Source of the DNA: Sphingomonas sp. AX6
GTDB lineage: Bacteria; Pseudomonadota; Alphaproteobacteria; Sphingomonadales; Sphingomonadaceae
Assembly (NCBI RefSeq): GCF_902506605.1
Contig: NZ_LR733979.1
Coordinates: 1,311,711-1,375,710 of the forward strand
DNA length: 64,000 nt
Direction of reading: 5' to 3'
In this document: piece after piece, positions 45,350 to 55,598 of the stretch
Layout: each line of letters opens with the position of its first letter
Position numbering within the stretch: the first letter of the stretch is position 1
The notes under the pieces: model-generated
Told to the model about the DNA's origin: nothing
The model's database searches: none
Seen by the model: the letters and a program-made list of their open reading frames with translations, nothing else
Made by a program: the position numbers and the translations under genes

Positions 45350-46267
45350 ATGGCACAGATCGACGACTGCATCATCATCGGCGCGGGGCCGGCCGGGCTG
45401 ACCGCGGCGATCTATCTGGCGCGATATCACCTGTCGATCCGGCTATTCGACAACGGGTCGAGCCGCGCGGCCATGATTCCGCGAACGCATAATCACGCAG
45501 GCTATCCCGGTGGGGTGGAGGGCAAGGAGTTGCTGCGGCTGATGCGCGAACAGGCGCTGGAATTCGGTGCCATCCGTGAGGAAGCGGAGGTGACGCGACT
45601 GGTTGCCGACGACGAAGGCTTTTCGGTGTGCATCGGGCCAAGGGAATATCGCGCGCGTAGCGTCCTGCTGGCGACCGGAGTCGTCAATCACCGCCCCGAT
45701 GGCATGGCCAATGACCTTCACGACGAAGCGCTGCAACGCGGGTTGCTGCGCTACTGCCCGGTTTGCGACGGGTATGAAGTCACCGACAAGCGCGTCGGGG
45801 TGATCGGGACGGGCGATCGCGGCCGTGCCGAGGCGCTGTTCCTGCGCGCCTATACCAGCGACCTGACGCTGATCGCCCCCGAGGCGGAACACGCGCTCGA
45901 AGATGACTGCATCGCTGCACTCGACGATGCGGGCGTGGTGCGTGTGGACGGGCCGTGCGGCGATTATGCCATCGACGGTGACCAACTCGTGGTTGCGACC
46001 GCGCGAGGAAGAATGGCGTTCGACAGCGTCTATCCCGCGCTCGGATCGCGAATCCGCTCGGACCTGGTGGTCGCGGCGGGTGCCCGCGCAAATGACGAGG
46101 GCTGTCTGGAAGTCGATTCGCACCAGCGCACCTCGATCCCCGGCCTGTTCGCGGCGGGGGACGTGGTGCTGGGGCTGGACCAGATATCGAATGCGATGGG
46201 GCAGGCCGGGGTGGCCGCGACGACGATCCGCAACGCGTTGAATGAAAGCCGTCCGATCAGGCGTTAA
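45350..46267 (+). CDS. Thioredoxin-reductase-like FAD/NAD(P)-dependent oxidoreductase
   Basis: A 305-residue flavoprotein of the thioredoxin-reductase fold. FAD motif [16 protein letters not shown] (11-26), LLATGV, a redox-type CPVCD at residues 136-140, an NAD(P)-loop variant [12 protein letters not shown] and the C-terminal FAD motif [16 protein letters not shown] followed by [10 protein letters not shown]. The C-x-x-C spacing matches thioredoxin reductase but the flanking sequence is that of the broad ferredoxin/thioredoxin-reductase-like group, so the partner may differ. Divergent from trmD and followed by a strong terminator, so monocistronic. Confidence 0.88.
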   Translation: MAQIDDCIIIGAGPAGLTAAIYLARYHLSIRLFDNGSSRAAMIPRTHNHAGYPGGVEGKELLRLMREQALEFGAIREEAEVTRLVADDEGFSVCIGPREYRARSVLLATGVVNHRPDGMANDLHDEALQRGLLRYCPVCDGYEVTDKRVGVIGTGDRGRAEALFLRAYTSDLTLIAPEAEHALEDDCIAALDDAGVVRVDGPCGDYAIDGDQLVVATARGRMAFDSVYPALGSRIRSDLVVAAGARANDEGCLEVDSHQRTSIPGLFAAGDVVLGLDQISNAMGQAGVAATTIRNALNESRPIRR

Positions 46268-46280
46268 AGTCCAAAAAACA

Positions 46281-46315
46281 AAAACCCCGCCAAGCATTTG
46301 CTTTGGCGGGGTTTT
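46281..46315 (+). terminator. Rho-independent terminator
   Basis: AAAACCCCGCCAA (46281-46293) pairs with TTGGCGGGGTTTT (46303-46315) around a short loop, ending in a T run, directly after the flavoprotein gene. Also positioned to act on minus-strand tRNA-Arg transcripts. Confidence 0.92.
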
Positions 46316-46318
46316 CAT

Positions 46319-46395
46319 TGGCGCGCCCGGAACGATTCGAACGTCCGACCCTCAGATTCGTAGTCTGATGCTCTATCCAGCTGAGCTACGGGCGC
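46319..46395 (-). tRNA. tRNA-Arg (anticodon ACG)
   Basis: Minus-strand cloverleaf: acceptor GCGCCCG/CGGGCGC, D arm AGCTCAGCTGGATAGAGC, anticodon loop CTACGAA (ACG), T arm CGTTCGAATCG, discriminator G and an encoded CCA. 77 bases. Confidence 0.97.
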
Positions 46396-46479
46396 GCATT
46401 GGAGGGGGCGACATAGAAGCGGTTTCGGGGGATGGCAAGCCCGTTGCGTCCGCTTTTTCGCGCGCCTACACAGCCGGCC

Positions 46480-46983
46480 ATGAACCGAGCCGGATTTTCG
46501 CTGCTGATCGCGGCGCTTTTAAGCGGATGCGCATCGATGCCGGATAGCGGACGGTTTCCATCGCTGCTTCCGCGCGCGATCGAATCGCGTAGCGATGCGA
46601 TGGTGTTGCCCCCGGTCGCCGTGGCAACACCGGACCCGGCACTCGATGCGCGATTGGCTGAACTGGAGCGCAGATTGGTCGAAGCGACCGCCACATTCGA
46701 TACGGGCTTTGCGCGGGCCGACCGGGTCGCGAATGCGGCGCGGGGCGTGCGGGCGGGGGGCGATGCGTGGCTCGATGCCCAGATTGCGCTGGCCGAACTT
46801 GATGTGCTGCGAACGGACACGCGGCTCGTGATCGCCGATCTGGAGCAATTGGCGGCCGATCGCGCGTTGGAACTGGCCCCCGATTATCCGGGGCTGGCGG
46901 CGCTCATCGAACAGGCGAAAACGCAGGAAACCCGCCAGAACGAGCGCATCGCCTCGATCGAGGCGCGGCTCGCCCCCGCCTGA
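46480..46983 (+). CDS. Putative lipoprotein with coiled-coil region
   Basis: A 167-residue protein of unknown function. The N-terminus (RAGFSLLIAALLSGCASM) is a type II signal peptide with lipobox LSGC, so the mature protein is lipid-anchored at Cys16. Two helical heptad-rich stretches follow (DPALDARLAELERRLVEA and AQIALAELDVLRTDTRLVIADLEQLAA in parts), suggesting a coiled coil, and the C-terminus is Gln/Glu-rich. ATG at 46480 chosen to give the signal peptide. It converges on the MFS/spermidine-synthase gene with adjoining stop codons. Confidence 0.75.
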   Translation: MNRAGFSLLIAALLSGCASMPDSGRFPSLLPRAIESRSDAMVLPPVAVATPDPALDARLAELERRLVEATATFDTGFARADRVANAARGVRAGGDAWLDAQIALAELDVLRTDTRLVIADLEQLAADRALELAPDYPGLAALIEQAKTQETRQNERIASIEARLAPA

Positions 46984-49278
46984 TCAATCCTCAACCGGCA
47001 GATCCTTGTTCAACGCGCGCACCAGCGGCACGATCGTCGCGAAATCGTCGGTCCAGGGCGTGAATCCCGAATAGGCGCGCAGCGTCCGCCAACGCAGGTC
47101 GGTTGCCGTCAACCGCGCGAGCGTCGCCCCATCCTTCGACATCACCACCCAGTCCGACGTGCTGCCGCCCAATATCCCGTTGTCGGTGGCATAGTCGGTC
47201 AGCAGCGCCGCGCTCCAGCCGCCCAGTCGCGCGGCTGCCTCGACCACCGGCTCCAGCGCGAGATAGCGGTTGGAGATGTGGACGACGAGCACCCCGTCGG
47301 GGGCGAGCGCACGCGCATAGGTGTCGAACGCCTCGCGCGTCATCAGATGCATCGGCACCGCGTCCGAGGAGAAGGCGTCGAGCACCAGCACATCCAGGCT
47401 CGCCGCGGGCTGGTCGGCAATCGTGATCCGCGCATCGCCGAGCGCGAGATCGACTCCCTGCGGCAGACATTGCTGGAGGAACGTGAATCGATTGCGCGCG
47501 ATATCGAGCACCGCGGGGTCGATTTCGTAGAAGGTCCATTGCTGATTGGGTAGCGCGTAACAGGCGAGCGTTCCCGTCCCCAGTCCCACCACGCCGACTC
47601 GCGCGCCTTGCGGATAAAGCGCCGGCGCAGCCTGCATCACCTGGCCCACCGCGGAGCCGGGCAGATAATAGCTGGTCGGCGTCCGCTCCAGCTCAGGGGC
47701 GCCTTTCAACTGGACGCCGTGCAGCGTCGTGCCGTGCGCCAATGTCCGCATGTCGGCATATTCGCGAATGGTGTAGACGCCGAAATAGCTACGAGTGCGC
47801 GCATCGGTGGTCAGGCTGAGTTCGAGCGCGCGGTAGCCGCCGAACAGGAATAGCGACGCGACGAGCGCGAACACGTACAGCGGACGCTGGCCGATCACGA
47901 GCACGCCGATTACCGCCATGCCGAGGAACGCGTAGGCCTCTGCGCGCGCGCCGAGAATCTGGCCGGGATTGGCGATTCCCAGAACGATCAGAACGCCGAT
48001 CGCCAGCACCGCTGCCACCCCGGCAATGTTGGCGCGGCGTTCAGACCCTTCCCAAAAGCGCTGGAATAACGGAAGCAAATAGGGTTGCGCGGCCAGAACG
48101 CCCGCCCCGACGATCAGGATCGGGAATTCATACGTCCAGTCGAAGATGACCGGCGCGATCACCGCAGCGAACACGCCGCCCAGCGCGCCGCCGACCGACA
48201 TGGCGAGATAGAATCCGGTCAACCGGTCGGGGTCGGGACGCAGATCGTACATCCGCGCGTGCAGCGTGATCGCGACCACGAACAGCAGCAGCAGTGCCAT
48301 CATCGCGCTCAAAAACGCTTCCGACTGTGCGCCCGCCATCAACGTGCCGCCGAACAGCAGGATGGTGACCGGCGCGAATTTCTGGATCAGGTTTGCGGCG
48401 GCTCTTTGAGTGGCGAAGGCAATCGTGAAACTCAAAAGATACAGGCCGAGCGGCAATACCCACAGCATCGGCACAGCGACGATGTCGGTGGTCAGGAAAG
48501 TGGTGGTCGCCAGCATCAGGCCCGACGGCACGGTTGCCAGTGCGATCCAGTGGAGCACGCGTCGCGTCGACGGTTTGGGGCTGGTCGGGTGATGCTCGGT
48601 CGGCGCAGCGACACTCGCTTTCGGAAGGCGGAAGGCACATGCCAGCACAGCCACGAACACCAGCGCATAACCGATGCTCCAAACGGTGCTCTGGTTGTGC
48701 AGTGCCAGCGTGGGTTCGACGATCAGCGGATAGGCGATGAGCCCGCCGAAACTGCCGATGTTCGACGCTGCATAGAGCGCATAGGGATCGCGTCCCCCCG
48801 ATGCCGCGGCAAACCAGCGCTGAAGCAACGGCGCTTGCGCGGAGATCGCGAAGAAGAGCGGGCCGATCGATGCCGCCAGGAAGACGGGCACCCAGAATAC
48901 CGCATCGAGCCCTGCGGGCTGGCGGATCGCGACCAACCCGATCGGCAGCCACAGCGCCGCAACCGCCAGCACACCCAGATGGATCATCGCCTGTCGCCGC
49001 AACGGCACGCGCCCCAGCCAATGGGCATAGGCATAACCGCCCAGCAGGAGCGCCTGATAGACGAGCATCGCCGAGTTCCACACCGCGGGCGCACCCCCGA
49101 TACGGGGCAACGCCATCCGCGCGATCATCGGCTGGACCAGGAACAGCAGGAACGACCCCGACAGGATCGCGACGACGAACAGGATGCCGATGCCGCTTTT
49201 GGGCGCGGGATCGTCGGCATAGACGCCATCGACGGGCGGCTTGTCGGCGGGCAAGCCCGCTTCGCTGTCTGCGGTCAT
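46984..49278 (-). CDS. Fused MFS transporter/spermidine-synthase-like protein
   Basis: A 764-residue fusion. The N-terminal half has about 12 or more membrane helices (first at FVVAILSGSFLLFLVQPMIARM with the conserved PRIGGAPAVWNSAML), and the C-terminal part (about 560-755) is a cytosolic SAM-type Rossmann domain: VGVVGLGTGTLACYALP, FYEIDPAVLDIAR, LDVLVLDAFSSDAVPMHLMTREAF. It resembles spermidine synthase but the fusion's substrate is unknown. Start at 49278 gives a Pro/Asp-rich cytosolic lead. It follows hemB after 22 bases and is probably in the same transcript. Confidence 0.88.
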   Translation of the reverse strand: MTADSEAGLPADKPPVDGVYADDPAPKSGIGILFVVAILSGSFLLFLVQPMIARMALPRIGGAPAVWNSAMLVYQALLLGGYAYAHWLGRVPLRRQAMIHLGVLAVAALWLPIGLVAIRQPAGLDAVFWVPVFLAASIGPLFFAISAQAPLLQRWFAAASGGRDPYALYAASNIGSFGGLIAYPLIVEPTLALHNQSTVWSIGYALVFVAVLACAFRLPKASVAAPTEHHPTSPKPSTRRVLHWIALATVPSGLMLATTTFLTTDIVAVPMLWVLPLGLYLLSFTIAFATQRAAANLIQKFAPVTILLFGGTLMAGAQSEAFLSAMMALLLLFVVAITLHARMYDLRPDPDRLTGFYLAMSVGGALGGVFAAVIAPVIFDWTYEFPILIVGAGVLAAQPYLLPLFQRFWEGSERRANIAGVAAVLAIGVLIVLGIANPGQILGARAEAYAFLGMAVIGVLVIGQRPLYVFALVASLFLFGGYRALELSLTTDARTRSYFGVYTIREYADMRTLAHGTTLHGVQLKGAPELERTPTSYYLPGSAVGQVMQAAPALYPQGARVGVVGLGTGTLACYALPNQQWTFYEIDPAVLDIARNRFTFLQQCLPQGVDLALGDARITIADQPAASLDVLVLDAFSSDAVPMHLMTREAFDTYARALAPDGVLVVHISNRYLALEPVVEAAARLGGWSAALLTDYATDNGILGGSTSDWVVMSKDGATLARLTATDLRWRTLRAYSGFTPWTDDFATIVPLVRALNKDLPVED

Positions 49279-49300
49279 TTGGCGAATCCTTGGGAGGCTA

Positions 49301-50368
<1,068 letters not shown>

Positions 50369-50370
50369 TC

Positions 50371-51255
50371 ATGACAGAAATCCGCTCCGCCGCCCTGATC
50401 GTCAATGCGATGTCCCGCACCGGCGAAGCCATGTTCGAAGAAGCGGCAGAGGCGGTGAAGGGGCTGCCCTATCCGGTCGATGCCCATGCCGTCCATGACC
50501 CGCAGGAACTGGACGCGATGATGGCTGCGATCCTCGCCAAAAAACCCGATCTGGTCGTGCTGGGCGGTGGCGACGGCACGATCAGCGGGCTGGTCGATCA
50601 TCTGGTCGGAAAGGGCGTGATGCTGGGCGTGCTGCCGCTGGGCACCGCAAACAGTTTTGCACGGACGCTGGGCATTCCGCTCGATGTCGAAGGCGCGGTC
50701 GACGTGCTGCGGACGGGCGAGCCGAAGCGGATCGACCTTGGCATGATTGATGGTGATTATTTCGCCAATTGCGCTGCGATCGGCCTGTCGCCGCAAATCG
50801 CGGAAACCGTGCCACATAAGCTGAAACGCTATTTCGGCCGCGCAGGCTACCTTGTCTGGGCAGCCGTGCAATATATGCGCTTCGAGCCGTTCACGCTGAT
50901 CGTCAGCGACGGCAAACGCGAACGCCGCGTCCGTACGGTCGAGGTCCGCATTTCGAACGGGTCGTTCCACGGCGGCACCGAGTTGGTCGAGGAAGCAAGC
51001 CTCGATTCGGGCGAGATCGTCATTCAGGCGGTTACTGGCCGGGTTAAACGACGGCTGCTCCACAATTGGGGCGCGAACATCCTGCGCCTCGACTCGCGAT
51101 TGAAGGGCACGGTGTCGTTCCGCGGCAAATCGCTGGAGGTGCGCACCGACCCGCCGATGCCGATTTCGATCGATGGAGAGGTGCTGGCAAAAACCCCGGT
51201 CACGGCAAAGGTGGCTGCGGGGGTAATTTACGTGATGGCACCGAGCGAACTATAG
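50371..51255 (+). CDS. YegS/diacylglycerol-kinase family lipid kinase
   Basis: A 294-residue soluble lipid kinase. The DAGK catalytic domain holds LVVLGGGDGTISGLVDHL (nucleotide loop at 65-70), GVLPLGTANSFARTLGIP and a two-domain layout with RFEPFTLIVSDG and the C-terminal SIDGEVLAKTPVTAKVAAG. Family members phosphorylate diacylglycerol, phosphatidylglycerol or sphingoid lipids; in a sphingolipid-making sphingomonad, a sphingosine-like substrate is an open possibility. Followed after 14 bases by a methyltransferase gene. Confidence 0.92.
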   Translation: MTEIRSAALIVNAMSRTGEAMFEEAAEAVKGLPYPVDAHAVHDPQELDAMMAAILAKKPDLVVLGGGDGTISGLVDHLVGKGVMLGVLPLGTANSFARTLGIPLDVEGAVDVLRTGEPKRIDLGMIDGDYFANCAAIGLSPQIAETVPHKLKRYFGRAGYLVWAAVQYMRFEPFTLIVSDGKRERRVRTVEVRISNGSFHGGTELVEEASLDSGEIVIQAVTGRVKRRLLHNWGANILRLDSRLKGTVSFRGKSLEVRTDPPMPISIDGEVLAKTPVTAKVAAGVIYVMAPSEL

Positions 51256-51269
51256 ACTAACCGGACGGC

Positions 51270-52100
51270 ATGTCAGTTCGCATCCGGATCGTCGCACTGC
51301 TGCTCACATTGCTTGTCGTCGGCAGCATCGGCGTCGGCGCGCGGTGCCTGTCGGCGACCAGCGCGCGTTGCACGCCATCGACGCTGTTCAGTGGTGGCCC
51401 TGCGCTCGACGTGCCCTATGCCGAGACGCGGACCGAAGCGGTTGAAAAGATGCTCGATATGGCGGCGGTCGGGCCGGGCGATCGAGTGATCGACCTGGGC
51501 ACTGGCGACGGGCGGATGCTGCTTCAGGCGGCGGCACGCGGGGCGAGCGGGCTGGGTGTCGATATCGACGCCGTGCTGGTCGCCGACGCCAATGCCAGCG
51601 CGGATCGACAGGGCGTTGGCGACCGCGTGACGTTTCGCACGCAGGACTTGTTCGAAACGCCGATTGCCGATGCGGACGTGGTGACGATGTTCCTGCTGCC
51701 CGAGATCAACCTGAAGCTGCGTCCACGGCTGTTGAGCGAACTGCGTCCCGGTGCGCGGGTGGTCAGCCATGCCTTTACGATGGGGGACTGGAAGCCCGAC
51801 CTGGCCGAGCGGGTCGGCGGATCGCGGCTGTATCTGTGGGTGATCCCGGCGGATGTTTCTGGCGTATGGCGACTGCGCGATGCGGATGGCCAGCGGGTGA
51901 TGACGCTGGACCAGACATTCCAGACCTTCACCGGTGATTTGGGGCAGGGCGGTGCAGTGTTCGACGGACGGGTGGATGGCGAGTGGGTCGCCTTCACGGT
52001 TCGCGAGGGTGAGCGGTCGGTGCGCTATGAGGGGCGGGTTCAGGGGGATACAATCGTCGGTACGATCCCCTATCGCTGGGAAGCGACGCGCGGTTCCTAA
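51270..52100 (+). CDS. Membrane-anchored SAM-dependent methyltransferase with C-terminal beta domain
   Basis: A 276-residue protein. Residues 6-24 are a hydrophobic anchor or signal (IVALLLTLLVVGSIGVGA). Then a class I methyltransferase domain: VPYAETRTEAVEKML, DRVIDLGTGDGRMLLQAA (71-88), GVDIDAVLVADA, FETPIADADVVTMFLLPEIN and VVSHAFTMGDWKPD. This resembles FAM173-like protein-lysine methyltransferases. The last 90 or so residues look like a separate beta-sandwich. No lipobox. If secreted it would lack SAM, so a cytosol-facing anchor is more likely. Probably co-transcribed with the lipid kinase; function unknown. Confidence 0.8.
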   Translation: MSVRIRIVALLLTLLVVGSIGVGARCLSATSARCTPSTLFSGGPALDVPYAETRTEAVEKMLDMAAVGPGDRVIDLGTGDGRMLLQAAARGASGLGVDIDAVLVADANASADRQGVGDRVTFRTQDLFETPIADADVVTMFLLPEINLKLRPRLLSELRPGARVVSHAFTMGDWKPDLAERVGGSRLYLWVIPADVSGVWRLRDADGQRVMTLDQTFQTFTGDLGQGGAVFDGRVDGEWVAFTVREGERSVRYEGRVQGDTIVGTIPYRWEATRGS

Positions 52101-53194
52101 CGCGCGAACGGCAGCGCGTGATCGACGAGTGCGGTCAGCACGCGACCCGGTTCTTCGACCATCATCAGATGCGCGGAATGTTCGAGCCAGATCGTCTTCT
52201 TGTAAGGTGCGCGCAATCGCTTCATCCACGCATCGGCGATCGGCGCGGGCACGGTGTAATCGTGACGACCGAGCAGCAGGATCACCGGCACGCGAACGCG
52301 CGTTAAGCGAGTAAAGCTGACATCGGCCAGCCGCGGCCACAGCGTCGTCACCGTAAACGCCGAACCCGCACCCCAGGCTTTCAGATCGGCTTCGTCATAT
52401 TCGGGTGATAGCCGCGGCGCGCGCGTGTAGAAATTTGCGTTGTCGCGATAGGCGGCGAGCGCGCCGTATTTGATCGACCATGCCCGCCAAGCATCGGCTT
52501 GGTCGATCGTAAATCGGTCGCCGTCGGGATACGGGCGAAGTGCCTCGATGGCGGCGACCGCTTTCGTATCGCCGCGCTTTTTTGCCTGGTCGAGCGTCCA
52601 GCCCATGCCGACCCGTTCATTCTCCCGAAAGTCGATCAACTGGCCCATGCCGATATAGGCGTGGAGCAAGTCGGGCCGCTTTTCGACGACCGCGAGGCCG
52701 AGCGCCGATCCCCAGCTATGCCCGACCAGGAAAATCTTGCGCTTGCCGTACCGCGCGCGGAGTTGATCGATCAGTTCGATCGCATCCTCGCGGTATCGGT
52801 CGATCGTCATGCCGTCGGCGATCGCGGCGGGATTACTCAGTCGATAGGTCTTGCCCGTCCCACGCTGGTCCCATTGGACGACGGTGAAATAATCTTCCCA
52901 CCCGCGCTGGAATGTCCACGCGATCGGCATTTCGACGGCACCGGGGCCGCCATGGAGGAACAGCAACAAGGGATTGTCGCGATCCGCGCCGCGCACGTTG
53001 ATCGCCTGTGGAATGCCGCCGATGGTCAGGACCAGGTCTTCCTGAACGCCACGCGGGGTCACGATCCGGCCAATATCGGCGACGATCGCGCGGCCCGGCG
53101 CATATGGGTTTGCCGCATCCTGTCCGTTTGCCGCCGCGGCAACCATCACTCCGGCGAGCATACACGCCAATCGCATCCACATCATACCGCTCAT
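52097..53194 (-). CDS. Alpha/beta hydrolase, proline-iminopeptidase-like (S33)
   Basis: An exported hydrolase of about 365 residues with a signal peptide (RLACMLAGVMVAAAANGQ). The S33 features are LFLHGGPGAVEMPIAW (oxyanion loop HGGPG), WDQRGTGKT, the nucleophile GHSWGSALGL, LLGRHDYTVPAP (acid) and EHSAHLMMVEEP (histidine). S33 enzymes remove N-terminal proline or act on related amides. Several ATGs (53194, 53185, 53182, 53176) are possible. It is divergent from the DPP4 gene and could share a promoter region with it, both being Pro-directed peptidases. Confidence 0.88.
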   Translation of the reverse strand: MSGMMWMRLACMLAGVMVAAAANGQDAANPYAPGRAIVADIGRIVTPRGVQEDLVLTIGGIPQAINVRGADRDNPLLLFLHGGPGAVEMPIAWTFQRGWEDYFTVVQWDQRGTGKTYRLSNPAAIADGMTIDRYREDAIELIDQLRARYGKRKIFLVGHSWGSALGLAVVEKRPDLLHAYIGMGQLIDFRENERVGMGWTLDQAKKRGDTKAVAAIEALRPYPDGDRFTIDQADAWRAWSIKYGALAAYRDNANFYTRAPRLSPEYDEADLKAWGAGSAFTVTTLWPRLADVSFTRLTRVRVPVILLLGRHDYTVPAPIADAWMKRLRAPYKKTIWLEHSAHLMMVEEPGRVLTALVDHALPFAR

Positions 53195-53339
53195 CCACCA
53201 TGCCTCGCCATCGACGTATCGGACGGTTGCAGGGATCGCGAGCAGGAAAAGGCGGTGCCACCCTTTACCCCCGCGCATTCGCCCGCGATAACCCGCGCCA
53301 TATCCCCGACCGGGCGAATGAAATGTGGAGAGTGACGGC

Positions 53340-55583
53340 ATGTGGAATTGGGCGTGCGGGACCGCACTGGCGGCGGCGATGGTGGCGATGACGGCGCAGC
53401 CGATGACGGCCTATGCGCAGGCGACGCAAACCGCGCAGGCCAAGTCGGCTGACCTGACGATGGACCGGGTGTTCTCCGGTCCCGACCTTGCCGGATCGCC
53501 GCCGCGTGCGGCGCGCCTGTCCCCCGATGGCAGGTTGCTGACGCTGCTGCGCGGTCGCGCCGACGAGGGCAACCGCTTCGACCTGTGGGCGATGGATACG
53601 ACCAGCGGCGAATGGCGGATGCTGGTCGATTCGAAGAAGATCGGCAGCGGCGCCGAACTGTCCGAGGCCGAAAAGATGCAGCGCGAGCGCGCGCGCATCG
53701 GCGGACTGACCGGCATCGTCACCTATGACTGGGCGGCGGACGGGCAGTCGATCCTGGTGCCGCTCGATGGCGACCTCTATCTTGCGACGCTCGACGGGCA
53801 GGTACGCCGGTTGACCGAAACCGAAGCGGGCGAGTTGAACCCCGTTATCTCTCCGGCTGGCAAGTTTGTCAGCTTCGTGCGCGACCAGAATCTCTACGTC
53901 CAGCCGCTGGCCGGTGGCGAGGCGCGGCGCGTGACAAAGGATGGCGCGGGCACCGTGTTCTGGGGCGAAGCGGAATTCGTCGCGCAGGAGGAAATGTCGC
54001 GATCGACCGGTTATTGGTGGTCGCCGAACGACCAGCGCGTTGCGGTCCAGCGCTTCGACGAAGCACCTGTCGGTGTGGTCACCCGCACCGCGATCGGCGC
54101 GGAGGACACGCGGGTATTCGAGCAACGCTATCCCAAGGCTGGGACGCCCAACGTGCTGGTCGAACTCCATGTGATGAACCCCGACGGGTCGAATTCGGTG
54201 AAGGTCGATCTGGGCGCGAACCCCGACATTTACCTCTCGCGCGTCAACTGGACTCCCGATGGCAAGACGTTGCTGGTCCAGCGCCAGAGCCGCGACCAAA
54301 AGACGCTCGACATGCTCAGCGTCGATCCTGCGACCGGGCGTTCGCGCATTCTGTTCACAGAGAGGTCGGGCGAGCGGTCCTGGGTCAATTTGCACGATGC
54401 GCTGCACCCGCTCGCCGATGGCGGCCTGATCTGGTGGTCGGAGCGCGACGGCCACGGCCACCTCTACCGCTTCCGGGACGGCAACTGGACGCAGCTGACC
54501 AGCGGGCCGTGGGAAGTATTTTCCACGGTCGCGGTCGATGAAAAGGCGCGGACGGTTACCTTCCTCGGCAACAAGGACGGGGTACTCGAACGGCATCTGT
54601 ATCGCACGTCGATCGACCGGCCGGGGCCGGTTACGCGGCTATCCGAGCCTGGCTGGTTCCACGGCGCGAATGGTTCGGGCGGGCGACTGATCGTCACACG
54701 CTCCAACCCCGCGCAACCGCCACAGACCTATCTTGCCGATGCGAACGCCAAGCGCCTTCGCTGGGTGAACGAGAACAAGCTCGACGCCGAGCATCCCTAC
54801 ACGCCGTATCTTGCCAGCCATCAGGAGCGGACCTTCGGCACGCTGAAGAGCGAGGACGGCGCGACGCTGCATTGGGAAATGATCAAACCGCGAATCGAGC
54901 CGGGCAAGAAATACCCCGTCTTCTTCCAGCATTATGGCGGCCCGCACGTCCAGTCCGTCGCGCGGCAATGGGGCGGTGCGCTTCAGCAATATATCGTCGA
55001 TCGCGGCTATATCTGGTTTCAGATCGACAATCGCGGCTCCGCCAATCGCGGCAAGGCGTTCGAAGATCCGATCTATCACGCGATGGGCGGGATCGAGGTA
55101 CGCGACCAGATTGCGGGCGCGGAGTGGCTGAAGACGCAAGGCTTCGTCGATCCGAACCGCATCACCACCTATGGCTGGTCCTACGGCGGCTATATGACGC
55201 TGAAGATGCTGCAGGCCGCGCCGGGCATGTTTGCAGCCGGCGTATCGGGCGCGCCGGTGACCAAATGGGAGCTCTACGACACGCATTATACCGAGCGGTA
55301 TATGGGTGACCCAAACAAAGTCGCGGATGCCTATACCACCGCCAACACGGTGGCGGACGCTGCGAAGATCGCCGATCCGCTGCTGCTGATCCACGGCATG
55401 GCGGACGACAATGTGGTGCTGGAACATTCGACGGTGATGATGTCGGAAATGCAGCGCAGCGCGACTCCGTTCGAGGTGATGCTCTATCCAGGCCAGACCC
55501 ACCGCGTCGGCGGGGCAGGGGTCAGCAAGCATCTTTGGACGACGATCTTCGACTTCCTCGATCGGCACGCCGGGGAGGAATGA
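53340..55583 (+). CDS. S9 family prolyl dipeptidyl-peptidase (DPP IV-like)
   Basis: A 747-residue secreted serine peptidase releasing X-Pro or X-Ala dipeptides. Signal peptide ends AYAQA. The beta-propeller has FVAQEEMSRSTGYWWSPNDQRVAVQRFDEAPV (in parts), where the Glu-Glu pair holds the substrate N-terminus. The catalytic domain contains TYGWSYGGYMTLKML (Ser near 614), HGMADDNVVLEHS (Asp) and YPGQTHRVGGAG (His). ATG at 53340 has GGAG 8 bases upstream; a GTG at 53325 is longer. Divergent from the S33-like gene. Confidence 0.95.
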   Translation: MWNWACGTALAAAMVAMTAQPMTAYAQATQTAQAKSADLTMDRVFSGPDLAGSPPRAARLSPDGRLLTLLRGRADEGNRFDLWAMDTTSGEWRMLVDSKKIGSGAELSEAEKMQRERARIGGLTGIVTYDWAADGQSILVPLDGDLYLATLDGQVRRLTETEAGELNPVISPAGKFVSFVRDQNLYVQPLAGGEARRVTKDGAGTVFWGEAEFVAQEEMSRSTGYWWSPNDQRVAVQRFDEAPVGVVTRTAIGAEDTRVFEQRYPKAGTPNVLVELHVMNPDGSNSVKVDLGANPDIYLSRVNWTPDGKTLLVQRQSRDQKTLDMLSVDPATGRSRILFTERSGERSWVNLHDALHPLADGGLIWWSERDGHGHLYRFRDGNWTQLTSGPWEVFSTVAVDEKARTVTFLGNKDGVLERHLYRTSIDRPGPVTRLSEPGWFHGANGSGGRLIVTRSNPAQPPQTYLADANAKRLRWVNENKLDAEHPYTPYLASHQERTFGTLKSEDGATLHWEMIKPRIEPGKKYPVFFQHYGGPHVQSVARQWGGALQQYIVDRGYIWFQIDNRGSANRGKAFEDPIYHAMGGIEVRDQIAGAEWLKTQGFVDPNRITTYGWSYGGYMTLKMLQAAPGMFAAGVSGAPVTKWELYDTHYTERYMGDPNKVADAYTTANTVADAAKIADPLLLIHGMADDNVVLEHSTVMMSEMQRSATPFEVMLYPGQTHRVGGAGVSKHLWTTIFDFLDRHAGEE

Positions 55584-55598
55584 ACGCTGTGGGGGCTG

